In this document: positions 48,574 through 58,686 of the stretch, one piece after another
Layout: each line of letters starts with the position of its first letter
Position numbering within the stretch: the first letter of the stretch is position 1
From: Lytechinus variegatus
Taxonomy: Eukaryota; Echinodermata; Echinoidea; Temnopleuroida; Toxopneustidae
Assembly: GCF_018143015.1 (NCBI RefSeq)
Contig: NC_054740.1
Coordinates: 42,487,180-42,551,179, forward strand
DNA: 64,000 nucleotides
Direction of reading: 5' to 3'
Made by a program: the position numbers and the translations under genes
The notes under the pieces: generated by a model
What the model saw: only the letters and a program-made list of their open reading frames with translations
What the model was told of the DNA's origin: nothing
Database searches by the model: none

Positions 48574-50237
48574 GTCAATTTCTTTTTCAATAGGCACAGG
48601 CTCATCCAATTGAGCTAATTACTCTACACATCTGTTGAAATGATTGAGTTTTGAGAGACAATTTGAAGAGTTCGGTATTGTCAATTGACATATTAAGTCT
48701 GCACTTGATGACACAGCCCTGCAATTAATGTCTGTATTACCTGAAATGCTGGTACTTTATGGTGTACTGGTAGTGGTATGAATTAATCTGTGTTCTTCAT
48801 ATCATGCACCTCCATTGTGCTTAATAAGAGGCTTGCTAGTTCACTTTTAAATACATGTACATGTAGCTCGGGCCACAAGGAAAATTGAAAAAAAAAATCA
48901 AGCAGTATTTAACTGAATGGTGATCCTTTAACGTGCAGGGAAGAATTGGAATTAATCAATAAGACTATAAGTGATCTATCAGGAAAAGTGCAGTACATGT
49001 AAGTCTGTAGCCACTTTGAATGTGATGATTGCTTGGTTGCAATTTGTTGGTGGATATAAATTTGTTGGACCAACATCTGGGAATTAAGATAGTGTGACAC
49101 AACTTTCATGCATGTCCGAGTCAAATGCACAATTTGTCTTGGGGTATCCTCTTCTACGAGACGCCCCCCCCCCCCCTCACCACCACCTGAGTACAAAGAT
49201 TCTGTTTGTAGATATTTAAGCAGTTGCATCCCAATGCATTAGTTTGCCCACAAGTCAGAAAATTATGAAGAATTGAAAAACCTGTTTGTGTTGGTGAGAT
49301 TTCTGTGCCCCGACACTTTTACAAAAATCCTGCATCTACCAAAATTGCTCCACTAGTTTATACATTGTATTCAATCTACACGTTGCAGTAGAATCCATGT
49401 TAAACCATCTGGGTTGGGTTATGTGCACATTGTAATCAATGTACCATGTCAGTATTTGCTTTTATTTGATGAATTGGTGCAGACAAAATCAACATTCCTC
49501 TTAAAAACCTTCCTCCATTCTGCCATGGAAGTGCACAGTGAAAATTTGAGAGATGGACTTGTATGTGTTGTCAAATGCAGTAATTTGTTCAAAGAGGTCA
49601 TATTTATGTATTCCTATGAAGTGTGTTTATGGGGGATGATCACATTTTTTTTCATAGCATTTCAATACTGTTCAGATATTGTATGTAATATCATTCTAAA
49701 GAGGGGGAAGTGGAGCTATGGTAATAAAAATGTTGGTGCACTGTGAATTTCGTTTTTGCCAGTAGCCAATAGGACATACAATGAAACTCGCTAAATCAAA
49801 AAGATGTGTGTAAAGTTACTCAAAACCGTAGGAAAGACACGATTCTGGAAGTCGAGTATATTTGTTTCGTTTTAGCTATTTTCTTAAAATGTACGGAATA
49901 TATGAGGTGTGATATATTTTCAAGGTTAATCATATCTGTATATAAGTTCAATGTTTTAGCACAAATGCAGAAGTTTGTGAAGTAAATATTGACCATATAT
50001 TTATTGTATTTTCCTTATGAGAAATGAAAAACTGTAATATATAAATGCAATTTGCTTGAAAACATGACAACTATATATAAATAACTAAAAATCATGAAAT
50101 GGATTGTAATTTGATGATCTTGAATGCAAATATCCTTTTCTTATTTGGCCTCAAATATGGAGGAAGGAACATGATTTTCAGGGAGAAAATTCCATTGGTC
50201 TTGAAAATGTTGTCATAGAGATGTACATTTATAGGTA
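48574..50237. other. Intergenic, AT-rich
   Basis: No gene, RNA or element end could be supported. Scattered ACATGTACATGTA motifs occur here and elsewhere in the window. Confidence 0.5.
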
Positions 50238-50323
50238 TTGTGGAGCATTTTGACCCAGAGGACCAGTTTCCTGACTTGCAATCTGAGGGTCATGCATTCA
50301 TATACCAGCCACATGTAGCCATA
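50238..50323 (+). mobile_element. tRNA-headed SINE fragment
   Basis: GAGCATTTTGACCCAGAGGA, TCCTGACTTGCAATCTGAGG and GGTCATGCATTCATATACCA follow the order of a tRNA-like A box, anticodon arm and B box, much worn. It is cut off at the MITE starting 50324. Confidence 0.45.
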
Positions 50324-50772
50324 GAGGCTGTTCTCACTACGTTCCTAAAACTAGTTTACTGGAAACTAGTTTAACGCGTAGTGAGAACGGTCAAAGCGGT
50401 CTTGGAAGCGATCTTCCAAACCAGTTTGGAAAACCACCTCGCGATGTAGTTTTCAAGATCGCTTTGCCTCGCTAAACTGGTTTTAGCGTAAGTGAGGACA
50501 CAACCGTTCTTCAGGAAGCGATCTTCACACATTTTGAGCGCGCTACTCCACATGACAGGTGTAGAATGCCTATGCTGCGGTTTCGAATTTCGCATGAAAC
50601 GTGTCACCCCACTGAGAGCATTTCCATAGCAACAAGAGCGCTTTACGTGAAGTGATTTTGAAATCCACTTTCGTGTGATCAAGTGGGAACGCTAGCAAAG
50701 CGATCTTCCAAAGTGGTTTCCTGAATCGGTTTCCAGTAAACTAGTTTTAGAAAGCGTAATGAGAACAGCCTC
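50324..50772. mobile_element. 449-bp MITE with GAGGCTGTTCTCA ends
   Basis: GAGGCTGTTCTCACTACG and AAAACTAGTTTACTGGAAAC recur inverted at the right end. Flanks read ATA on the left and TAA on the right, compatible with a TA or TWA duplication. The GC-richer interior repeats AAGCGATCTTCCAAA, so subterminal repeats are present. Confidence 0.75.
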
Positions 50773-50784
50773 TAATATCCTTCA

Positions 50785-51258
50785 AGGAGAAGTTCACTCT
50801 GAAAAAAAATATTGTAACAAAAGAAGGTAAAATGATAAAAAATATTGCCAAAGTTTCAAGAAAAATCCATCAAAGAATTAAGTTATTATACTTTTTTTTT
50901 GATTTGTGACGTCATATATGAGCAGCTTTCTTACATATGGTATGCTGAAAAATCAATGAAATGTAATTTTATCTGAAAATTGAATATGGTTTTTACTGTA
51001 CCTTCACTATGTCAATGGGCAAATAATTTCACACACGTTCCTACAAAGAAAACAATAATGAATCATCACAAACCATTAATAAACTGACATTTATGCATGT
51101 TATATATCGTAACATATGGGGCAGCTGCTCTTTTTAAAACGTCTAAAATCCAAAACTTAACATTCTAATAACTAAATCTTTAATCGATTCTCCTAAAATC
51201 TTCACCAATATATTTTATTATTTTTACAACAAACTTTTCTTCAGGGTGAACTTCCCCT
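50785..51258. mobile_element. MITE with AGGRGAAGTTCACYCTGAA ends
   Basis: AGGAGAAGTTCACTCTGAAA and its inverse TTCAGGGTGAACTTCCCCTT are the tips, with TTCA on the left and TTAA on the right (51259-51262). The inside holds two inverted GACGTCATATATG / CATATGGGGCAGC-type motifs. Non-coding. Confidence 0.7.
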
Positions 51259-51262
51259 TTAA

Positions 51263-52077
51263 CAAGAAATTGGTCCATATTCTTTACCACATTTGGCACT
51301 CCATATTCAAGTCGTTTGTTAAACTCATTTGTAAGTTCAGGAATGGCTTTTTGAAGCACCCCCACATATCATTTGGAACTCCATAATTCCATTCATTTGT
51401 AAGGTAAGCCAAGTAGATTTTTCACGATGGCTTCCTTAACCTTCATAAATCTACTTTATACACAGTCCTCTTTCTACTTTTTAAAACTATGTTGCTGCTT
51501 TTAGAAATAAATCGAGCAAATCTTGCATTAAAAATGGTAGAGATTTTCAAATTTTGTTGTCAGAGTACACTGCAAGAGTGATAAGAATTGCTAATTATAA
51601 TGGGACAAATGATTCTATGAATGAAGCTTACATTTACATTGCAAACTACATATGTTGATTTGATTCATTATTAACATTACTCAGTCTTTTAAAGGAAAGT
51701 TGTACGTATTGTTACGGTAGTTCATTGTTATCTTATACCTCTCGTATAGACTTTGCACAAATTATCATTATGAATTCCATTACTTTGGTTATTTTTTACC
51801 GTGAAACTTGTGAAGACATGAATTTGCTTGTGTGACTGTGTTGCATATTGTATATCAAGAATATCTACAAATGTGTATATCCTAGGACAGGCCGCACAGA
51901 AATGTTGTTAGCGCTAACAGAGGCCATGTTACAACAGGTAATGTGGCAGCGATGCTTAATGTAACAACATTGCATTACACATTGAACTAAATGTTTTGAC
52001 TTCACAATCCAAAAGATGTACCGGCAGGTGCAGGTAAATTGTTTCAAATAAAACAAATATATATGTTAACATGTAAT
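51263..52077. other. Intergenic, AT-rich
   Basis: Nothing recognisable, apart from a short TTGTTAGCGCTAACA palindrome near 51904-51918. Confidence 0.5.
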
Positions 52078-52265
52078 GTAGCTCCAGTGGATTAGTATCA
52101 GAACTCTGAAACAAAGGATTATCGCTTCAAATCCATGCATTGGTGTAATTTTTTTCAGCAAGATATTGATCCGTATTGTACATGTATTGCACTCTTCCCA
52201 AGTGGGGTAAATGGGTACCTGGCAGAAATATATTCCTAGAAATGCTTTTGCGATATATAAAGGCT
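52078..52265 (+). mobile_element. tRNA-derived SINE
   Basis: The head GTAGCTCCAGTGGATTAGTA fits a tRNA A box, and GCTTCAAATCC (52124-52134) fits the B box. The body GCACTCTTCCCAAGTGGGGT, AATGGGTACCTGGCAGAAAT, TTCCTAGAAATGCTTTTGCG matches the minus-strand SINE at 45083-45262, so together they outline one family. The terminal GCGCTATATAAATGGACC part is worn here. Confidence 0.7.
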
Positions 52266-53160
52266 TCTTTACTAAAACCAGTGTAATGAAATCCAAATCC
52301 ATGTGGAAGCATATACAGATAAATGGTACATGATATGTGCTTTACAGCAACTGAATATTAATATTTTCACAGAAACTGAATATTACTATCATTAATGATT
52401 AGATGACAGAACATTTTGATTATGGTCATCAATCATTCATTTCTCCTCTATTAAGATTAATTTACATTAGTTAATACTTTGCTCCAAAATTGATGCCAAT
52501 TTATCTTAAAAATCTTGAATCATTAATGATGAGCAGATGTTTTGATTTATTGATTTCCATTACAATTTACTTTTACTATTCACTATTATACATTTTTTTT
52601 CAGTTGGTACATGTATTGTATAACGCAATTTAGTCATTATCAGAATGTAATATTATTACATCAAACAAACTTTGTTTATCTTATCATAATTTGATTACTC
52701 TTTTTGTATTCAATTGTTTACTGGTGAAGTTTGTAGGATTAGTCCTTCAAAAGTTCAAACATTTTTCTTCTTTTTGAAGGGGGGGGGGTGCAAGTTTTTA
52801 ACAATAAGACACCTTTTTGCACAATGAAACCTTTTCTTAGTATGCATTGCAGGATATTTATGTTGGCTTATTTAATTAGAATTTCCAATTGTTTGAATTA
52901 TCATGCCTTTTCTATTATACATTGCATATATGCTCTCAACATTCTGAGCTATTAATTACATTTCCAAAGTAACATTCCAAAAATGTTTTATATGTATGTC
53001 AAGGTCTGATTATTAAGAGAACATTCTAAACAAATGAATTTGTTAAATCAACATTTGAACTGTTGGAGGAGTGAGAACAGAACCTTTTCTAAATTGTTAT
53101 AATCTAACCTTGCTTTAAGCTGAATCCAACATTTTAAGTGTTGGAAACTAACCATTATTA
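52266..53160. other. Intergenic, AT-rich
   Basis: No gene, RNA gene or transposon end is visible. Confidence 0.5.
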
Positions 53161-53593
53161 GGTGGTTTCAGACCGCCTCGAAGTTCCAGGTATTCTCTGA
53201 TCAGAAAATACCAGGTATTTTGGTAATGTGAAAGCAAACTACGAGTAATTTCCCCGAAAGAAAATACCCGCTAAATAGTAGGTACTTGGCGAAATTACGA
53301 GAACTTTCGCGGGGATTTTCCCAAGGTCGCAGGTATTTTGGCGATGTTAAAGCAAATTACAGGAACTTTTAGCCCAGCGTGTCGTTGGGCGCTGCGCCGT
53401 GGGTGGCTGGTGATTTTGAATCTCGCGCCTTGCCTGCTTATCAGACCATACTGCTCATGCTTCTAACTTCAGGAATTTATCCCGAAGGGTACGTTTCAGG
53501 GCTTTGTGAATGCAGGATTAATGGGTATTTTTCAGCCTAAAAAGGTTCTCGTAATTTAACAGGGATTCTTGCGATCGAGGCAGTTTGAAACCA
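53161..53593. mobile_element. 433-bp MITE with GGTGGTTTCAGACCGCCTCG ends
   Basis: The left tip GGTGGTTTCAGACCGCCTCG is matched by the inverse CGAGGCAGTTTGAAACCATC at the right. Flanks TTA and TATT suggest a TWA-type duplication (PIF/Harbinger-like). The interior repeats CAGGTATTTTGG and TACGAG; non-coding. Confidence 0.7.
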
Positions 53594-53754
53594 TCTATTG
53601 TGGTTAAGTGGTAAATAAAGCATTTTGAAAGGTTTCACTCCAACCTTTCAATTGCTGATTGAATATTTTATCTTTTTAGATTAAACCATCAACTGAGGTG
53701 ACATACAACACACCACTTGTGTTGATAAACATTCAATTTGAAATTATAAAAACA

Positions 53755-54335
53755 ATTTTTTTTTAAGATAAATGTAATTTATCTTAATATTTTTCTTTTC
53801 GAACAACATTAAGATAAATGTAATTTTTCTTAATGTTGTTCGAAAAGAAAGGTGATTGTGTAATATCTTTTTTCCATTTGTGCCATAAGACATGTAAGAT
53901 TTTATAGATATTAGAAAAGTAGAATTTATCTAAATGTTGTTAGACAATGAAGGTGATTGCTTATAATATATTTTGTTCCATTTGTGCCAAAAGAAATGTA
54001 AGATTCTATAGATATTAGAAAAGTAGAATTTATCTTAATGTTGTTAGAAAATGAAGTTGATTGCTTATAATATATATTTTTTTTCATTTGTGCCATAAGA
54101 CATGTAAGATTCTATAGATAGAAAAGTAGAATTTATCTTAATGTTGGAAAATGAAGGTGATTGCGTGATAATATATATTTTTTTCATTTGTGCCATAAGA
54201 CATGTAAGATTCTATAGATAGAAAAGTAGAATTTATCTTAATGTTGGAAAATGAAGGTGATTGCTTATAATATATATTTTTCCATTTGTGCCATAAGACA
54301 TGTAAGATTCTATAGATAGAAAAGTATTCAATTTG
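53755..54335 (+). repeat. ~105-bp tandem repeat, five units, next to a small hairpin
   Basis: CATTTGTGCCATAAGACATG recurs near 53873, 53978, 54087, 54187 and 54283, each followed by TAAGATTCTATAGATA and AGTAGAATTTATCTTAATGT. The last units are shorter (loss of TTAG). A sixth trace lies near 54528. Just before the array, ATTAAGATAAATGTAATTT with its neighbours forms a perfect hairpin (53763-53850). Confidence 0.9.
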
Positions 54336-54808
54336 GATATGAGCAAGAATCACCATACAATGTATAAATCATAAGAATAATATAAAAAACTGAGCATTAA
54401 GAACAAATCTATTTTTCAAAATTTAGAAAATTGTTACAGCAATACTAAGGACAATTGTAAAGTACGGTATTTCAATGTTCTAGAAGTTAGGTAATGGAAA
54501 TATTTCCTTTGTGTAATCAATTTCTTTTCATTTGTGCCATAGAAAGCTAATTCTAATAAAAGTCATGTTTTATAACTCATTCCAAGTTTCCAACTGTATT
54601 GGTTATTTTATTGTTGTGGTAAGGCTGTGAGAGTATGTATAGCGATCATTTACCTGTACAAAAGTTTTGGAGATTTAGGTGGTCTGATGGACACGGTTGT
54701 TAGATTCTTTCAAGTATTCCAGTAACAGTGAAATAAAATAGTAATAATTGTGTTTGTATCAGTGCGTGGGGGTATTGGAGTTGTAACTATTTGTTTTTCC
54801 ATATAACA
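54336..54808. other. Non-coding spacer
   Basis: AT-rich, no gene; one trace of the preceding tandem repeat near 54528. Confidence 0.5.
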
Positions 54809-54812
54809 TTAA

Positions 54813-55402
54813 AGGGATGCTCCGGGCTGAAAATAGTCATATCTAAATAAATAGAGTAAAATTCACAGAAGAAAATGCTGAGAATTTCATCAAAATCGGA
54901 TAACTAAGTTATTGGATTTTAAAGTTTATCAATGTTTTGTGAAAACATTTATATGCACATCGTCATGAATATTCATTAGGTGGGCTGATGATGTCACATC
55001 CCCACTGTCCCTTTTCTTAAGTTATTACATGAAATCATAAATGTGTCATTTTTTCATACATGATTATGTAAATGATGTGTCTCTATTATGATGAAAAAAG
55101 TTGTGACAAATAACTAATGCACTTAATCAGTTGACAATCCAATTGTTTTAGTTCTTGGTAGAAAATTTTTGAATAAACCTAATTTCATATGATAAAATAC
55201 AAAAGAACAAGTGGGGATATGACATTAGCCCACCTAATGAATATTCATAAAGACATGCCTAGAACTGTTTCAACGAAATAATGCAAATATTTAAAATTCA
55301 ATAACTTTGTTACTTGTTATCCGATTTTGATCAAATTTTCAGCATTTTGCTTTGTGAATTTTACTTTATTTATTGAGATATAAATATTTCCAGCATGGAC
55401 CT
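54813..55402. mobile_element. 590-bp MITE with AGGGATGCTCCGGGCTGAAA ends
   Basis: AGGGATGCTCCGGGCTGAAA at the left and CAGCATGGACCTCT at the right are inverted tips, followed inward by long inverted similarity (AAATTTCATCAAAATCGGAT and its complement). TTAA is on the left (54809-54812) and CTAA on the right. Motifs AATATTCATTAGGTGGGCT and its inverse recur in the middle. Confidence 0.75.
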
Positions 55403-55577
55403 CTAAATGGTCCAGAAAATGAATGCCTGTATTCTACAGCGATCATCGATCATCTCCTCCTCCTCCACCCCCTCCCCTCTCCCTCCTTCTCCTCCATTGT
55501 CCTGAAAGGCACATGTCTCGTTCATGGATCATCAATAGCGCCATCTCTCATCATATTTCGTGTATATTATATTATAA

Positions 55578-55760
55578 CTGGGCGTTGTGGCGTGCGCCTG
55601 TAATCCAAGCTGTGGGGAAGTTACAAATTGATACAGAGGTTCGGGGTTCGAGCCCTGGTCACGTTCTTCCGATGGTGACATTAGAGGTCTGTCCCAGACG
55701 TAAATAATCGTATTTGATTGACACACGTCTGACAAAACTCAAATACACACACGATAATGA
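55578..55760 (+). mobile_element. SINE with a 7SL-RNA-like head
   Basis: From 55579 the sequence reads TGGGCGTTGTGGCGTGCGCC, TGTAATCCAAGCTGTGGGGA, which follows the 5' domain of 7SL (SRP) RNA: the GGGCG-GGTGGCG-GTGCCTGTAATCC-AGCT line known from 7SL and Alu. GGTTCGGGGTTCGAGCCC (55639-55656) follows as a B-box-like promoter piece. The rest (GTCTGTCCCAGACG, ATTGACACACGTCTGACAAA, ACTCAAATACACACACG, then T10) is not 7SL-like. The last part recurs in reverse at 61170-61232, so this is a dispersed family rather than a lone 7SL pseudogene. Confidence 0.7.
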
Positions 55761-57432
55761 TTTTTTTTTTCCGTCGGGTTTGGTTTGAAATGGTTTGAAT
55801 TATTTCCAAAAGTGCTTTCTGTACATCATTAAAGAAACATGTGTGCTACAATCTCAAATCTATGATCGGAATCTACTCTGTAGTGTCAAAACTGCAAGAT
55901 TTTTTTTATTAAATTTGTTATCTTCCCAAAATTAACCATATTTCTGGCATTAGAACTTTTAGGGCCAAAATGTTATTTCCGATTTCCAGGCATTATTTTA
56001 CCAATCTGACACGTTTCTTAAAAACCGAAACCCCTAATTTTGCGTATAATTAGATTTTCCATGATTGAACTCAAACAATTAACTTAGGGATGAAGCTATG
56101 AGGGGCAGTGACAACCGGTCCCCATATTTTTCAAGGGGGGATAAAAAGTGAAAGAAAAGAAAAAAAATGATTGGTCGTGAAAATCTGTGTTACCCCTGTT
56201 ACTCCATTAATTCCAAAAAGGTTCGTCTTCTCCCCCATCCCTTAATAAAATATCCCGACTCCGCCTCTGAATTAATAGTACGTGAGTGAAAGGTAATTGA
56301 GAAGGAGATGGGATGAGGGCCCGGCCGGGGGGTCCGGGGGATTGAAGGGAATGAGAAAGATTGGGGCCGGTGAGGAAGGGGGGATAAAAGTTCCCCTCGT
56401 GAATGATTAAACCCATCAAATTTTGAAGATGCATTATGAAGAAATGAATAATCAATTCAGAGGCAAATATTTTTTTATATATAATATTTCAATATTATTT
56501 CTTCCATAATGTTTATTGCAGGCCTATAATAGCACTACAGCAATTTCGATGATAAGCGATGATAATATATATATATATATGTATATATATATTGGCTTCG
56601 GTAAGGTAACAAAACAAAATATGCTGAAGATAATGCTTTCATTGGCAATAAAGTTTTTACTGTTTACTCGAATTTTCTCAACATTTAATTAATATTTGAG
56701 ATTTCATTAATATTTGCTCGATTTCACTTCAGTTTTTATTATTAAATTTTGTGTGAAAGCAACTATATTGTGGCAGGGAAATGGGCTCGCTCGCTTCACA
56801 AATCCCCCCCCCCAAAAAAAAAAAAAAATCACCGGCTAGGCTACTGGCCTACAAAACGTATAATCCTTCAAAAGGTTTTCATGACTCCATTGATATTGGG
56901 ATGAATACTACTTTCAACAAAAAATCTGATGTGATGACGAGTCAAATTATGGAAGTCTAAATTAATTTGTGAGTTCAAATCTTACTTTCGACTGATCGTT
57001 GCTTGTACTACTATTAAAATACAAGGGCGGCATCACCTAGGATACGGGGACGGCGCGTCGCGGTGGCTCCTGGAAAGTTATATTGATGAAACAAAATGTT
57101 GAAAATAAAAGAGAGATAAAAGGATCACTGAAAAAAAATGATCATAAAAACAGCCAGTTTTCTGGGCCGCATCCCCGCATCTCTGGAAGAGAAATAAATG
57201 AAGTCAATTTTAAAGATCACTTCAAACTACCCTGCATGGCGCCCAGGGCATGGTGACACTCATCTTCTTGATCTAGATCCTGAGAATTTTGAAACATTTG
57301 AAATAAAATATTTTAGATTTTATTCATAATGGAAAACCACTCGTGACATTGGAAGATTATAAAGCCGGGGCAGTAAAAGGAATATTCACCCTAATCGTAT
57401 GGTAAAATTCACCATTTGAGGTTTTAGTACAG
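55761..57432. other. Intergenic
   Basis: No gene. 56093-56270 has GAGGGGCAGTGACAAC and GACTCCGCCTCTGA margins that may be a worn hAT-like element. A TA microsatellite lies at 56566-56592. Confidence 0.45.
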
Positions 57433-57638
57433 GCACTGGCGGACCCGGTGAGGGGGCAAAGCCGGCCCTTGCCCCCCCCCCCCTTGAGAGGCACAATTCA
57501 AATTTGTAATGTAAAATACTGTTTAAAAAAAGAAGTTTACCCCCTCCCCCTTGAAAGTGAAGACGGGTTTTTTTTTTTTTTTGCTTGTCAAATCCTCGGG
57601 AAAATGTGCCCCCTTAAAAATCCTGGATCCGCCCCTGA
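57433..57638. mobile_element. ~205-bp hAT-like MITE, third copy
   Basis: CACTGGCGGACCCGGTGAGG to AAATCCTGGATCCGCCCCTG, with the inner CACAATTCAAATTTGTAATG shared with the copy at 25948. Non-coding. Confidence 0.7.
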
Positions 57639-58640
57639 GTTCATCGTGGTGTGAATTTGTCTCATTTATTGAATGACATAAAATATCTTTTTTTAATCAT
57701 AATCTTGCCTCTTTTATACCATTTTTCCCTCGATCCATTCATTTTATCATATAAGTACCTTTTTTTTCATTACTTGAAAAAAGTATGTTGGTCGCCAATT
57801 TCCGCCCCGTCTCTCTTTTCGAGCCAGCAGAAACACAAGACATGATAAAATTTAGGACAATATCCCGCCCCGTCACCATTCAGCGGAACATAAGTGCCCC
57901 TTCCACTCCCCCCCCCCCCTTCTCGTTTACGTACCCCATCTACGGTAGACTAAATTTATTATTATTTTTTTACGAGATCGTCAATGCATTTTTATGTGTA
58001 ATATATAGAACTACATGTATGAATGGACGCTCCTCCTCCGTAATACATCTACACATATGGAAAATTTCAGGTTAAATTCATCGCTTTCGGGAAATGCCAT
58101 GTTGACTTCACCACCATTCAGGACTACATAGTACCAAGATAAGTGGTGAAATGTTGTGATTTTGTAAATCCAAGAAAGATAACATCCAGAATTTAGGCGG
58201 TGGAAAAGTGTCGCATCTCACCGGCTTCGATCCGAGCGGCGTCAACCCCCATCCCCATCAGTGCATAAGTCAATCGTGTTGGAGCGAATGTAAACAGCAT
58301 GCAGCATTGACTTGAGCTGAGCTGAGCAAGTGTTACTGGCTGTGCCCGTGCATTTGTGTTGCAGTTGGTGAGAGTACACTCCAAGGACAGGATAAATTAA
58401 GATTTACAGAACTGGATCTCTTCAGAAGGGCTTGACAGGTGTCAAATTCACACTGCACTAGCTATTTCTGTAATTAGCATTGACAGACATGATGATGTGC
58501 ATTTTTGAATTTGAGTATCTTCTGTTAATGTGAAAGATCTAAGTCAGATTGCAGCCACAGCACAGTCATTCATGCATCGACTTTATTCTAAATTAGGCTT
58601 GTTCATCTGAAACTAACTGAAAACTCATCTTTTAAACAGA
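57639..58640. other. Upstream flank of PAN3
   Basis: No exon could be assigned. I looked for the CCCH zinc-finger exon of the long PAN3 form and did not find one here; it would lie further left or be absent. Confidence 0.45.
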
Positions 58641-58686
58641 AAACTCACACTGACCACTGACACAGTCACAGTAAAAAAAACTCGAG

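Noticed and set aside
52078-52150. Functional tRNA gene
   Set aside because: A and B boxes are recognisable but the acceptor stem does not pair and a SINE body follows.
55578-55760. Functional 7SL RNA gene
   Set aside because: Only the first ~50 bases resemble 7SL; the S domain is absent and the tail recurs elsewhere.
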